NCBI GenBank assembly: GCA_017433195.1
Contig: JAFRHR010000024.1
Coordinates: forward strand, 1 to 64,000
DNA: 64,000 bases
Reading direction: 5' to 3'
From: a bacterium
GTDB taxonomy: Bacteria > Cyanobacteriota > Vampirovibrionia > Gastranaerophilales > Gastranaerophilaceae
The position numbers and the translations under genes were made by a program. Under the pieces are notes generated by a model. It was not told where the DNA came from and searched no databases. It worked only from the letters and a program-made list of their open reading frames with translations. Below are positions 16,834 to 24,747 of this stretch, one piece after another. Every line of letters begins with the position of its first letter. Position 1 is the first letter of the stretch.

Positions 16834-17655
16834 ATGGAAAATACGGTTAAAGCACTTTATGAAAAAGCGGAAGAAAAAATAAGAAAAGCGGATTTTACAA
16901 CAGGGTTTTATGATTTGGATATCTTTTGCAAATACCTCACAGGAGGTGATGTTTTAACAATTGGCGGACGACCTGCTATGGGGAAAACAAATTTTGCGGT
17001 TTCGCTTGTTAATCACCTTATAGAAAAGAATAAAAGTGTTTTGTATTTTTCATTGGCGCAATCCGGTATGCAATTCGTTTACAGGCTTGTTGCGGAAAAT
17101 ATGGGTGCGCCCCTTCATACAATTCTCGGTAACAAAATTGAAAAATCGGAAATTGATAAGGCTATTGATTATTACGAAAACAAAAAACTTTATATTGAAG
17201 ATAAATGTGTTTTTACAGTTGATGATATTGAATTATCAATAAAAACAATAAAACCGGAAATCGTTTTTATTGACTATATACAGTTGGTAGAACAGCCAAA
17301 AGCTCCAAACGTAACAGAAGCAATAAATCTTGCAATAAAAGATATTAAAAGAATTGCTGTTGAAAACGATGTTATTATTGTTTTAGTTTCTCAGCTTTCA
17401 CGTGCTGTTGAGTCAAGATGTGACAGACGTCCTATGCTTTCAGACCTCAGAAACGGAAGTCTTTTGGAAGAAGTTTCGGACACTATCCTTTTTGTGTACA
17501 GAGATTCATATTACAGTACAGTAAGCGATATGGATCAGGATCTTATGCGTAACGAAATCATTGTCGCAAAAAATTCAATGGGCCCGACAGGGACGGTTTG
17601 TTTGGATTTTAAAAATGGATTTTTCCGTAACCCCAAGTACGCTGAAGAGTTTTAA
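16834..17655 (+). CDS. Stand-alone DnaB-like (SF4) ATPase of an RT module
   Basis: 273 residues corresponding to the C-terminal RecA-fold of replicative helicase DnaB, without its N-terminal domain. Walker A GGRPAMGKT (44-52), Walker B IVFIDYIQLV (143-152), and the motif H4-like region SQLSRAVESRCDRRPMLSDL (186-205) are intact; the usual EQDAD is EEVSD. It should hydrolyse NTP and may form a ring on ssDNA. RBS GGAGG precedes the ATG. It ends 11 bp before a reverse transcriptase gene, so the two form an operon. Being too small and lacking the NTD, it is not the housekeeping replicative helicase; I infer an accessory, perhaps defence, ATPase. Confidence 0.85.
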   Translation: MENTVKALYEKAEEKIRKADFTTGFYDLDIFCKYLTGGDVLTIGGRPAMGKTNFAVSLVNHLIEKNKSVLYFSLAQSGMQFVYRLVAENMGAPLHTILGNKIEKSEIDKAIDYYENKKLYIEDKCVFTVDDIELSIKTIKPEIVFIDYIQLVEQPKAPNVTEAINLAIKDIKRIAVENDVIIVLVSQLSRAVESRCDRRPMLSDLRNGSLLEEVSDTILFVYRDSYYSTVSDMDQDLMRNEIIVAKNSMGPTGTVCLDFKNGFFRNPKYAEEF

Positions 17656-17666
17656 CGGAGTGAAAA

Positions 17667-18611
17667 ATGGAACGAACAGAAATAACTCCGTGGTTTTATT
17701 ACGACATTTATAAAACAGAAAAAAGAACAATACATAAGCCGTCACACGCCTTAAAAAAAGTGCAGCGGTTCATTATGAGAAAATTTCTTAAACCTCATTT
17801 TAAGCAGATGACTACAAATGAGGCGGCTTCTGTTCATTGTGGCAAAAAGTGGATTATGAAACTTGATATAAAAGATTTTTTTAATTCAATTACCGAAAAA
17901 CAAATAAAAGATGTTATAAAAAAATATGTCTCATACGACAACTATGACTCTTCCATTACTTATGAACACACTTGGGAAGTTTTCTCCGAAGAACAGATAT
18001 TTTCTGTTTGTACTTTAAAGGGGAAACTTCCCACGGGTGCATCCACTTCACCATATATTGCAAATCTTGTTTTAAGAGATTTTGATATAGAGATAGAGAA
18101 TTTTTGTCTGAGATATGGAGTCAGATATACACGTTATATGGATGATTTGTTCTTTTCAACAAACAGAGAGCAGTATTTTTTAAGCCTTGTTGAACTCGAA
18201 GTTTTAAGGCTTTTTAAAGAACTCGGGTTTGAAATTAATGTTCCTAAAATCAAATACATTTCATCAAATAAATGTCAGCAGATTTTGGGTTTGGGAGTAA
18301 ACAACAAAAAGCCAGTTCTTACAAAGGATACAAAAAGAGAGTACAGAGCTTATTTTTACAATCTTCTTGCGCCGATTCAGTTTAACAATACGGAAGAATA
18401 TAAAAAACACGAAAAAGAACTGTTCGGTCATCTCGCTTACATCATGTCGGTTGATAAAAAGTTTTACTACAAAATGGTCGCTTATATATTTAATATAATT
18501 AAAAGACTGAATATTTGGAGAAAACCCTGTCTTAAGAATCTTATTAAAAAAATAGGAAATAACTTTGAAACAGAAATTGAGATGTTTCGTTTCTGCAGCT
18601 ATTTAAAATAA
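17667..18611 (+). CDS. Retron-type reverse transcriptase
   Basis: 314-residue RT covering fingers and palm: RT1 region YDIYKTEKRTIHKPS...LKKVQ (12-33), RT3 LDIKDFFNSI (66-75), RT4 LPTGASTSPYIANLV (121-135) and catalytic YTRYMDD (154-160). The thumb begins with QQILGLGVNNKKPVL, comparable to the retron VTG region. There is no maturase, endonuclease or integrase domain, so it is not a group II intron or retroposon. The SP of motif 4 argues against a DGR (which has SQ). RBS GGAG is 7 bp upstream. Coexpressed with a DnaB-like ATPase; I know of no characterised retron with that partner. Confidence 0.9.
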   Translation: MERTEITPWFYYDIYKTEKRTIHKPSHALKKVQRFIMRKFLKPHFKQMTTNEAASVHCGKKWIMKLDIKDFFNSITEKQIKDVIKKYVSYDNYDSSITYEHTWEVFSEEQIFSVCTLKGKLPTGASTSPYIANLVLRDFDIEIENFCLRYGVRYTRYMDDLFFSTNREQYFLSLVELEVLRLFKELGFEINVPKIKYISSNKCQQILGLGVNNKKPVLTKDTKREYRAYFYNLLAPIQFNNTEEYKKHEKELFGHLAYIMSVDKKFYYKMVAYIFNIIKRLNIWRKPCLKNLIKKIGNNFETEIEMFRFCSYLK

Positions 18612-18624
18612 TAGTTTACTTATA

Positions 18625-18817
18625 TATAACAAAGGCAATTAAGGATTACTCTTTAATTGCCTCTGTTATATAAAAAATTTTGTTGCGAGTGTTAGCGAGC
18701 AACAGACGCATCCGCTGATTTGGGTTCCGTGACCTGGGCGCATCGCCCGTCAGTAATTTTATTATAAAAGGTTACTATGTCAAAAACGGTCGGGTTTGTT
18801 TTTGATGTCTTTTAAGA
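18625..18817 (+). ncRNA. Candidate structured RNA in the 3' region of the RT transcript
   Basis: After the RT stop there is an 18-bp hairpin with one mismatch (18625-18642 / 18653-18670, 10-nt loop) and no T-run, then GTTGC...GCAAC (~18682-18703). A GC-rich block follows (~18705-18755) in which CTGA...TCAG encloses GGT...ACC and GGGCG-CAT-CGCCC hairpins, and then AGTAA...TTACT. This base composition contrasts with the AT-rich surroundings. A plus-strand terminator follows only at 18818-18850, so the RT mRNA should include the block. It could serve as template/primer RNA for the RT; that is inference. Confidence 0.4.
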
Positions 18818-18850
18818 CCGAAAGTTTTGATTTTCAAAACTTTCGGCCCT
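18818..18850 (+). terminator. Rho-independent terminator of the RT operon
   Basis: Perfect 13-bp stem CCGAAAGTTTTGA / TCAAAACTTTCGG (18818-18830 / 18834-18846) with a TTT loop, followed by CCCTTTTTAT. The T-run orients it for plus-strand transcripts. Confidence 0.8.
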
Positions 18851-18868
18851 TTTTATATCTATTGTTGC

Positions 18869-19840
18869 CTATTTACCATTGTATATGTTTAAAACATTTT
18901 TAAGGTATTCGACATACATTTTCTTTAATTTTGTCGGGGTAACAATTTTTACATTTTCACCCCATTTAAAGATGTGCCACAAAATTTCAAGTTCGCCCGA
19001 GGCTTTGAATTTTACTGTCACACTTCCGTCATCATTTTGTTTAACCTTTTGTGTCGGGTGAAAATTAAAGTTCAAAACATCTTCCGCAACTTCCGGTGTA
19101 AACAGTAATTCGACTTTCATAAGTTCATTCTGGTAAACCCCAAAAGATTGGTTTGCATAATCTTTTATGTCAAAATCACCTTTATCAAAAGTTTCTGATG
19201 TAAGTTTTATATCCGAGAATTTGTGCAGACTGTAAACATAAGGTTTTTCGTGATTTCCCTCAACTCCGATTAAGTATGCATTTGAGCCGTAAATTATACC
19301 GTAAGGTGCTAAAACTTTTTCTTTACTGTCATATTTACAGCTTAATTTCTTGTTCTGTTTTATAGCCTGTCTTATTGTATCAAAGAGGTGAACATCAATT
19401 TTGTAACACGGTTTTTGGGTAACCGCCATTCCCTCTGATTTCATAATGAGTTCTATTGCATCATCGACTTTTGTCATTTGCTTTCTTGAATGTGCTTTCA
19501 GCTTAGTTATGACGGATTCCAAAGTTTCTTTATTTAAATCTGTTCTTAACCCGTCTTTTATGTTTTCAAGAATTGCAATTTCTTCAGGTGTAAAGGTTAT
19601 GATTTCGTTCATATAACCAGACATAAAACCCCAGTGCTTTTCTTTGCCTAAGGTTTCGATTTCGTTTATCTGAGGAATAATATTGATTACGGCATCTCTG
19701 AGTCTTTCCGCAGTTCTTCTCGAAACATGAAATCTTTCCGAAATATCTGAAAGTGTAACACCCAAAACTTTCGACTGCATCAGTACAATTAAATCTAAAA
19801 TATCACTTATTCTCGAATATCTCGGTTTGTCCTCTGTCAT
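18869..19840 (-). CDS. WYL-domain transcriptional regulator (copy 2)
   Basis: 323 residues, same HTH-WYL-WCX layout as the 2755-3726 protein: winged HTH (about 10-55, GVTLSDISERFHVSRRTAERLR), WYL domain (about 140-215, YGIIYGSNAYLIG) and C-terminal domain (QSFGVYQNELMKVELLF onward). It is convergent with the ATPase-RT operon, separated by the terminator. WYL regulators are common controllers of defence and DNA-damage genes. Its own promoter has a variant N11 element. Strong RBS GAGGAG before the ATG. Whether it or copy 1 controls the RT operon is unknown. Confidence 0.88.
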   Translation of the reverse strand: MTEDKPRYSRISDILDLIVLMQSKVLGVTLSDISERFHVSRRTAERLRDAVINIIPQINEIETLGKEKHWGFMSGYMNEIITFTPEEIAILENIKDGLRTDLNKETLESVITKLKAHSRKQMTKVDDAIELIMKSEGMAVTQKPCYKIDVHLFDTIRQAIKQNKKLSCKYDSKEKVLAPYGIIYGSNAYLIGVEGNHEKPYVYSLHKFSDIKLTSETFDKGDFDIKDYANQSFGVYQNELMKVELLFTPEVAEDVLNFNFHPTQKVKQNDDGSVTVKFKASGELEILWHIFKWGENVKIVTPTKLKKMYVEYLKNVLNIYNGK

Positions 19841-19863
19841 ATTATGCTCCTCTTTATAAACTT

Positions 19864-19895
19864 ACACTAAAATAAACACACGACACATCAGGTCG
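19864..19895 (-). promoter_or_regulatory. WYL2 promoter: variant box, N11, TAGTGT
   Basis: Minus strand: CGACCTGATGTGTCG (19895-19881), 11 bp, TAGTGT (19869-19864). The box lies within the inverted repeat ACGAC-N7-GTCGT (19880-19896). It shares GACC...AT.TG(T/A)C(G/A) with the other boxes; the TGTCG core and TANNNT fit the PafBC-type promoter best of the five. Confidence 0.45.
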
Positions 19896-19944
19896 TATGA
19901 AGATATTAGCAAAAATTATAAAGAATAGCAATAAAATGCCAAAA

Positions 19945-20124
19945 TTATCTGCTTTTACGTTGCCTTTTGCGTTCTTTAATGCTTTTTTCGTGCAGAATAA
20001 TATCGTCTCTGAGAGTTTCAAAGTCTTCTATTGTTTCATTGCAAATGTAATCGGAATAGTATTCATAAATTTTTATCCCAAAGATTTTAAAGACATTGTG
20101 AGTTGTTCCTACTGTTTTTGCCAT
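19945..20124 (-). CDS. Small basic protein of unknown function
   Basis: 59-residue gene: it starts MAKTVGTTHNVFKIFGIKIY, continues through an acidic middle (ETIEDFETLRDD) and ends in a very basic tail (KERKRQRKSR). The start is supported by an AAGGAGG ribosome-binding site 7-8 bp before the ATG. No domain recognised. It lies between the WYL2 promoter and the CDF transporter gene; the minus-strand order could make it a leader gene of WYL2, but 80 bp with a promoter element separate them. Confidence 0.65.
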   Translation of the reverse strand: MAKTVGTTHNVFKIFGIKIYEYYSDYICNETIEDFETLRDDIILHEKSIKERKRQRKSR

Positions 20125-20187
20125 AATTTGCCTCCTTATTATGTTCTCATTATAAGGTGCAAATACGACATATTCGGGCGTGGGAAA

Positions 20188-21108
20188 TTAATTATTGCAA
20201 TGATTTTTATCGCAGTTTTTTTTGCAGTTTTTCTTGTAGCAAATGGGTTCCGAATGTATGGAAATTGAGCAATTTGGATAGATCGTCTGAATTTGTTTTT
20301 CTATTTCGTCACAAATTCTGTGACATTCGCAAAGGGTTGTGCTTTCAGGGAATTGCAGAATTATATCGATATCTTTTACAGGTCCGACCTGACGTGCTCT
20401 TATGCTTCCTTTTTTCAGTGTTACACAGTCGGAATACTGTTTTATTATTTCTTTTATTTTTTCAATGTTTTCTTCAGGAAGTGAGTGGTCCAAAAGGTTT
20501 TCGCCGGCTCTCTGAAATATTTTGTATCCTGCTCTCAAAATTATTAACGCAATAAGTAAAGCAATAATAGGGTCGAGTACGGTATAACCGGTTATTTTAA
20601 TAAGTACCAAGCCTATCAAAACCCCGAGTGATGAATAAATATCAGTTCTCAAATGTTCTCCGTCAGCATATAAAGAAATAGAGTTTGTTTCTTTTGAAAC
20701 TTTGAAAAGAACGAAACTTACAATGGTATTAAGAACGACAGCAATAAACATTACTGCGATGCCGAGAGTGTTTTCCGCAGTTGCATCAGTTCCGAAAATT
20801 ATTTTCTTAGATGCTTCAAATATAATATAAATTGCGGCAAGTATTATTAAAACTCCTTCAATAAATCCAGCCATATCTTCATATTTGCCGTGCCCATACG
20901 GGTGGTCGGTATCTGCAGGCTTAGAAGATTTTATTACCGAGAAGAAAGTTAAAACAGACGCCAAAAGATCACTCAGAGAGTGAATAGCCTCTGAAATTAT
21001 ACTCAGACTTCCGCTGATTACTCCCGAAATTATTTTTAATACGGACAGGATAATGTTAGATGTAATAGAAAGTCCCGCCGCTAATTTCTTTTTTGTATTT
21101 ACCTGCAT
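20188..21108 (-). CDS. Cation diffusion facilitator (CDF) transporter
   Basis: 306 residues, six transmembrane helices in the first ~200, then a cytoplasmic ferredoxin-like dimerisation domain. Metal-site motifs in TM2 (SEAIHSLSDLLAS) and TM5 (ADGEHLRTDIYSS) are the S/DxxxH-xxxD pairs of CDF proteins, here with His rather than two Asp in the first position, commonly linked to Zn/Cd selectivity. DTDHPYGHGKYE follows TM2. The C-terminal tail is Cys/Lys-rich (CYKKNCKKNCDKNHC), suggesting extra metal binding. Expected to export Zn2+ or similar in exchange for protons. Confidence 0.92.
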   Translation of the reverse strand: MQVNTKKKLAAGLSITSNIILSVLKIISGVISGSLSIISEAIHSLSDLLASVLTFFSVIKSSKPADTDHPYGHGKYEDMAGFIEGVLIILAAIYIIFEASKKIIFGTDATAENTLGIAVMFIAVVLNTIVSFVLFKVSKETNSISLYADGEHLRTDIYSSLGVLIGLVLIKITGYTVLDPIIALLIALIILRAGYKIFQRAGENLLDHSLPEENIEKIKEIIKQYSDCVTLKKGSIRARQVGPVKDIDIILQFPESTTLCECHRICDEIEKQIQTIYPNCSISIHSEPICYKKNCKKNCDKNHCNN

Positions 21109-21219
21109 AAAACTCTTTTGATTTGTTAGTAACTCAATGAATTATAACATACTAATATTATAAATAACAGCGGTTTTGAAATAATGCCTTAATTTTTAAT
21201 ATTTGGTAAAATAATTTCT

Positions 21220-21996
21220 ATGGGATATTTATTTGACGATTTAAAAAACAGATTTGACTTTTTTCTGCGCAGCAAAATAACTTTTTCCAGAAAAAATTAT
21301 CGTGAAAAGGCTTGTGATATAGACGAATTTGAATTAACAGGTGCCCAAAATGAATTATATGATTATTTGAATAAAAAGTATGATTTATCAATTTTTAAGG
21401 GGTTAAATTCGAGAAATTTTTTTGAAAATCTCTATTTTTTAAGTGTTTTTGATAAGTATTTTGAGCAGAAAAATATGGGCGAAATTTCGGTACTTGATAT
21501 AGGTTCAAAGAATTGGTCTTATGTGAGAAGTGAGTATTTGTTTTTTAAAACTCTTTCTGAAAATCTTATTTTAAACGGAATAGAACTTGATGCGTACAGG
21601 TTGTGCAGTAATTTTTATAACAGATATGAAATCTCTAAATTTTATAAAAAAGATTTAAAAAATACCGAATACATTGCGGGTGATTTTTTAAAACATAGTC
21701 AAAAATATGATTATATAGTCTGGATTTTACCTTTTATAACGGAATATCCGCTTATAAAATGGGGTTTGCCTCTTGAATACTTTAAGCCTGAGGAAATGTT
21801 GCTTCACGCATACGATTTATTAAAGCCTGACGGTGAAATTTTAATAATTAATCAGGGTGAAAAAGAGGCGGAAATACAGACAGAATTGTTTAAGCAAACA
21901 GGGCTTGCTGCTGAATTTACCCCGGAAAAAATTGATGATATTTTCGGGTTATTAAAAAATGACAGATATTGCTCAAAAGTAATAAACAGAAATTAA
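21220..21996 (+). CDS. Predicted class I SAM-dependent methyltransferase-like protein
   Basis: 258 residues. A Rossmann-like motif I (SVLDIGSKNWSY, ~90-101), acidic motif after the second strand (LNGIELDAYR) and a motif IV region (YDYIVWILPFITEYP) suggest a SAM-binding methyltransferase fold; LLKPDGEILIINQG is a typical post-motif strand. The substrate is unknown. Conservation of the glycine loop is weak, so catalytic activity is uncertain. It lies directly upstream of the UDG gene with only a short gap and may be cotranscribed. Confidence 0.6.
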   Translation: MGYLFDDLKNRFDFFLRSKITFSRKNYREKACDIDEFELTGAQNELYDYLNKKYDLSIFKGLNSRNFFENLYFLSVFDKYFEQKNMGEISVLDIGSKNWSYVRSEYLFFKTLSENLILNGIELDAYRLCSNFYNRYEISKFYKKDLKNTEYIAGDFLKHSQKYDYIVWILPFITEYPLIKWGLPLEYFKPEEMLLHAYDLLKPDGEILIINQGEKEAEIQTELFKQTGLAAEFTPEKIDDIFGLLKNDRYCSKVINRN

Positions 21997-22019
21997 TATT
22001 TTATTTTATAATGATTATT

Positions 22020-22598
22020 ATGTTTGAAGAACTTGAGGATATAAGGCAAAGGTGTCTGAAATGTGAAAAATGTTCTCTTTGTAAAACGAGAACAAATATT
22101 GTTTTTTCTGACGGAATTCCGAATAATAAACTTGTGTTGGTCGGTGAAGCTCCGGGATACTGGGAAGATCAGAAAGGAAAACCATTTGTCGGAAAAGCGG
22201 GACAGCTGCTTGATAAAATTTTTGCCTGTGTTGGACTTTCAAGGGAAAAAGATGTTTATATCTGTAATACAATAAAGTGCAGACCTCCCGAAAACAGAAA
22301 TCCTTTACCCGAGGAAAAAGAAGCCTGCAGAGAATATCTTGATGCACAATTAGAAATTTTAAAGCCTAAAATTATCCTGATTTGCGGCTCTGTTGCTTTA
22401 AATTCTCTGCTGCCGAATGAAAGCGGTATTACAAGAGTAAGAGGAAAATGGTTTGAGGGTAAAAACGGCGCAAAAATGATGCCGATTTTTCATCCGTCAT
22501 ATCTTTTGAGAAATGATTCAAGAGAAAAAGGCAGTCCAAAATGGCTAATGTGGCAGGATATAAAAGAAGTTAAGCGTGTTTACGATGAACTTAAATAA
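22020..22598 (+). CDS. Family 4 uracil-DNA glycosylase (Fe-S)
   Basis: About 193 residues. Cysteines in CLKCEKCSLC and CNTIKC supply 4Fe-4S ligands; motif 1 is GEAPGYWED followed by GKPFVGKAGQLLD and motif 2 is HPSYLLRN. This is the type 4 UDG that removes uracil from DNA, abundant in thermophiles and anaerobes. I chose the ATG at 22020 because it directly precedes the conserved FEEL..IR..C; an in-frame ATG at 22011 and a TTG overlapping the upstream gene are alternatives. No good RBS is visible, so translational coupling is possible. Confidence 0.9.
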   Translation: MFEELEDIRQRCLKCEKCSLCKTRTNIVFSDGIPNNKLVLVGEAPGYWEDQKGKPFVGKAGQLLDKIFACVGLSREKDVYICNTIKCRPPENRNPLPEEKEACREYLDAQLEILKPKIILICGSVALNSLLPNESGITRVRGKWFEGKNGAKMMPIFHPSYLLRNDSREKGSPKWLMWQDIKEVKRVYDELK

Positions 22599-22603
22599 TT
22601 CGT

Positions 22604-24673
22604 CTAATTGTTTAAAGCGGTTTTGTTTAATGATGAGATAACCTTTTTAAAGTGGTTTTGAAATTCCTCTCTGTATAAAAATCCCATATGTGCGCCGTTA
22701 TCAATTACAAAAAGATTATTTCCCGCAAGGTTTTTAAGTTGTTTTAATTGAGCAGTATTTATAAGATAGTCATTTTTTGTGTGATAAATTTTATAATTAT
22801 TTGCTTTTCTGAGATAAGTTGCAAGAGCATTTAAACCAATTCCTTTTTCTAATTCTTTTATTATGGTTTCATTATTCGGCATAATATATCTTGCAAAATA
22901 ATCAATATAACCCATATCGTTTATGAGATCATAAATATCACTCTTTTTGTTTGTGGGTGCTTTTTCTAAAGTAAATATGACATTTGCAAGTTTCTGGTGC
23001 ATCATAAAACTTGTAAACAGTTTTGCTTCGTCTTCATCAAAAGGCAGACGGTTAATCGGGAAATCTATATCATCTTTTGTCAGGAAAAGTCTTGTAAGTT
23101 TTGCCGATGCATAGGCTACTTTTTGTTTTAAATCGTCTTCTAATGCAAGAAATTCCTGTGCGTAACTGTCAACCTGTTTTACGGAATACATTAAATCTAT
23201 CGGCGGACAGATTGCTATAAAATCAGCCTGCCCGAGTTTATTATCTTTTGATTCGGCTTCTGCCATATATAAAACATCTAATGCTGCAAGAGATGTTCCG
23301 AAAACTACCTTATCTCCAAAAGTGCATTTATATTTTTGCTGAAGTGTATCAATAATTTTTAAAGTCGTTTCTCTCATCATAAGAGCATCTTTTGAGGGCA
23401 GTCCTGGTGCATAGCCGTCAGGCATACTTTTTATAAATTCACTGTTAAACGGATTCCCTTCTATAATTATTGAATAGCCTGCATCATAAAATAATTTCCC
23501 GAACATCAGCGGGTGATTTGAATAAATTCCGTCACCGGTTGAGGGGTAAATAATGGCTAAAGGTGCATTCTTGTCTTTTTGCATAAGGTATCTGAAAGTA
23601 TATTTTTCGCGTCCTTCAAAAACAGTTATGGGCATTGTTTTTGTTCTGTTTATGAAAGAATGATTCCAAGGCGAGACTTCATTCCATATCGATTTTGAGG
23701 CATCCGGAAGATTAAATAACATAGTCCTCATTGAGTCCGTTACAGGAGCCTGAGGCGCATAATCTTTTAATAATATCTCGCTTTTAAAATCGTCTTTTTG
23801 ATAGGCAACGGCTTCTTTTATATTGGCGTTTTTATTTTTTTCGTCAACAATTTTTGCGGATACTTCGAGTTTTGTTTTTTTCTTGTTTTTTACTCTTTTA
23901 ATTTTTTTATAATCTTTATCAATATTATTCTCAGCCATTAACTGAGAAATTATATCTATCCTGTCGTAATTGTTTTTCTTTATGTATTTATCAAGCCCGT
24001 ATCCCAATTTTGTTATGTAGTAGGGATCTGTAAAGTTTGTTTCAAGAAGTATGATAATGTACTGAAGGTATGCGCTTCTGTTTAAAGTCATAGATGCCTT
24101 AATTGCCGCTAAAATAGGTGAGCCTATATAGGTGCTTGGGTTGAAGGCTGTATCAAGTATTCTGCCTAAAATACCTCTCGGAGATGTAAAAACAATAACA
24201 GGCAATACAAAATAAGGCCCTTGTTTTATGTTGCATTTTGAGAGTGCTTTATCCATATTATCTCTGTAAAAATCTATGTGTAAGTACCTTTTTGCCGGAT
24301 CAAACATTCCTCCTAATCCGACAGTGGTGTTAACAAAAAAACGAACTGTTTCGTGCCCCGCCCTTTTAAAATCTCTCTGAACAAGGTTACTCATAAGTCT
24401 TATGGGATATTCAATATTAAAAGTAATTCCTAAAATTCTGTCCATTACATATTGAGGAAAAATTGATGCCCAAAGAATATGAAGCGGACGAATACAGTAT
24501 TTGTTCAGCCCCAAATTAAAGTTAAACATTTTGCGGTTGAAGTTTTCGTGCTTGTCAGGGCCTAAATATTCCGTAGCATAATCAGGATACTTTACCGTAA
24601 TTGCACAGCATTGTAGGTTGTATCCGATAAAAAACAAAAGTAATATAGTAGCTATTATTTTTCGCCTAATCAT
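22604..24673 (-). CDS. MlaA-like domain fused to an alpha/beta hydrolase
   Basis: 689 residues. After a signal sequence (1-24, ending QCC, not a strict lipobox), residues ~40-235 match MlaA/VacJ: HENFNRKMFNFN, RFFVNTTVGLGGMFDPA and GPYFVLPVI. A Lys-rich linker (~250-300) leads to an alpha/beta-hydrolase-like domain (~345-689) with nucleophile elbow VVFGTSLAAL (S461, GxSxA) and a C-terminal NGAHMGFLYR histidine. MlaA removes mislocalised phospholipid from the outer leaflet of the outer membrane; fusion to a hydrolase suggests extraction coupled with lipid hydrolysis. I do not recall this fusion being characterised. Confidence 0.82.
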   Translation of the reverse strand: MIRRKIIATILLLFFIGYNLQCCAITVKYPDYATEYLGPDKHENFNRKMFNFNLGLNKYCIRPLHILWASIFPQYVMDRILGITFNIEYPIRLMSNLVQRDFKRAGHETVRFFVNTTVGLGGMFDPAKRYLHIDFYRDNMDKALSKCNIKQGPYFVLPVIVFTSPRGILGRILDTAFNPSTYIGSPILAAIKASMTLNRSAYLQYIIILLETNFTDPYYITKLGYGLDKYIKKNNYDRIDIISQLMAENNIDKDYKKIKRVKNKKKTKLEVSAKIVDEKNKNANIKEAVAYQKDDFKSEILLKDYAPQAPVTDSMRTMLFNLPDASKSIWNEVSPWNHSFINRTKTMPITVFEGREKYTFRYLMQKDKNAPLAIIYPSTGDGIYSNHPLMFGKLFYDAGYSIIIEGNPFNSEFIKSMPDGYAPGLPSKDALMMRETTLKIIDTLQQKYKCTFGDKVVFGTSLAALDVLYMAEAESKDNKLGQADFIAICPPIDLMYSVKQVDSYAQEFLALEDDLKQKVAYASAKLTRLFLTKDDIDFPINRLPFDEDEAKLFTSFMMHQKLANVIFTLEKAPTNKKSDIYDLINDMGYIDYFARYIMPNNETIIKELEKGIGLNALATYLRKANNYKIYHTKNDYLINTAQLKQLKNLAGNNLFVIDNGAHMGFLYREEFQNHFKKVISSLNKTALNN

Positions 24674-24747
24674 TTTAACAAAATTATATTACATAAATAT
24701 AATTTTATAAAATTCACGATATTACCTGACAGTGTAGTTTTTTAAAA

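Noticed and set aside
17667-18611. Diversity-generating retroelement or group II intron RT
   Set aside because: Motif 4 reads TGASTSP, not the LGxxxSQ of DGRs; no template/variable repeat pair was seen, and there is no maturase X or endonuclease domain.
18776-18798. Sixth copy of the WYL-type box (TGTCAAAAACGGTCG)
   Set aside because: No -10-like sequence follows at 11 bp, and it lies inside the RT 3' region ahead of a terminator.
19897-20268. Plus-strand open frame of 123 codons
   Set aside because: Lies antisense to the 59-residue gene and the CDF gene end, with no ribosome-binding site.
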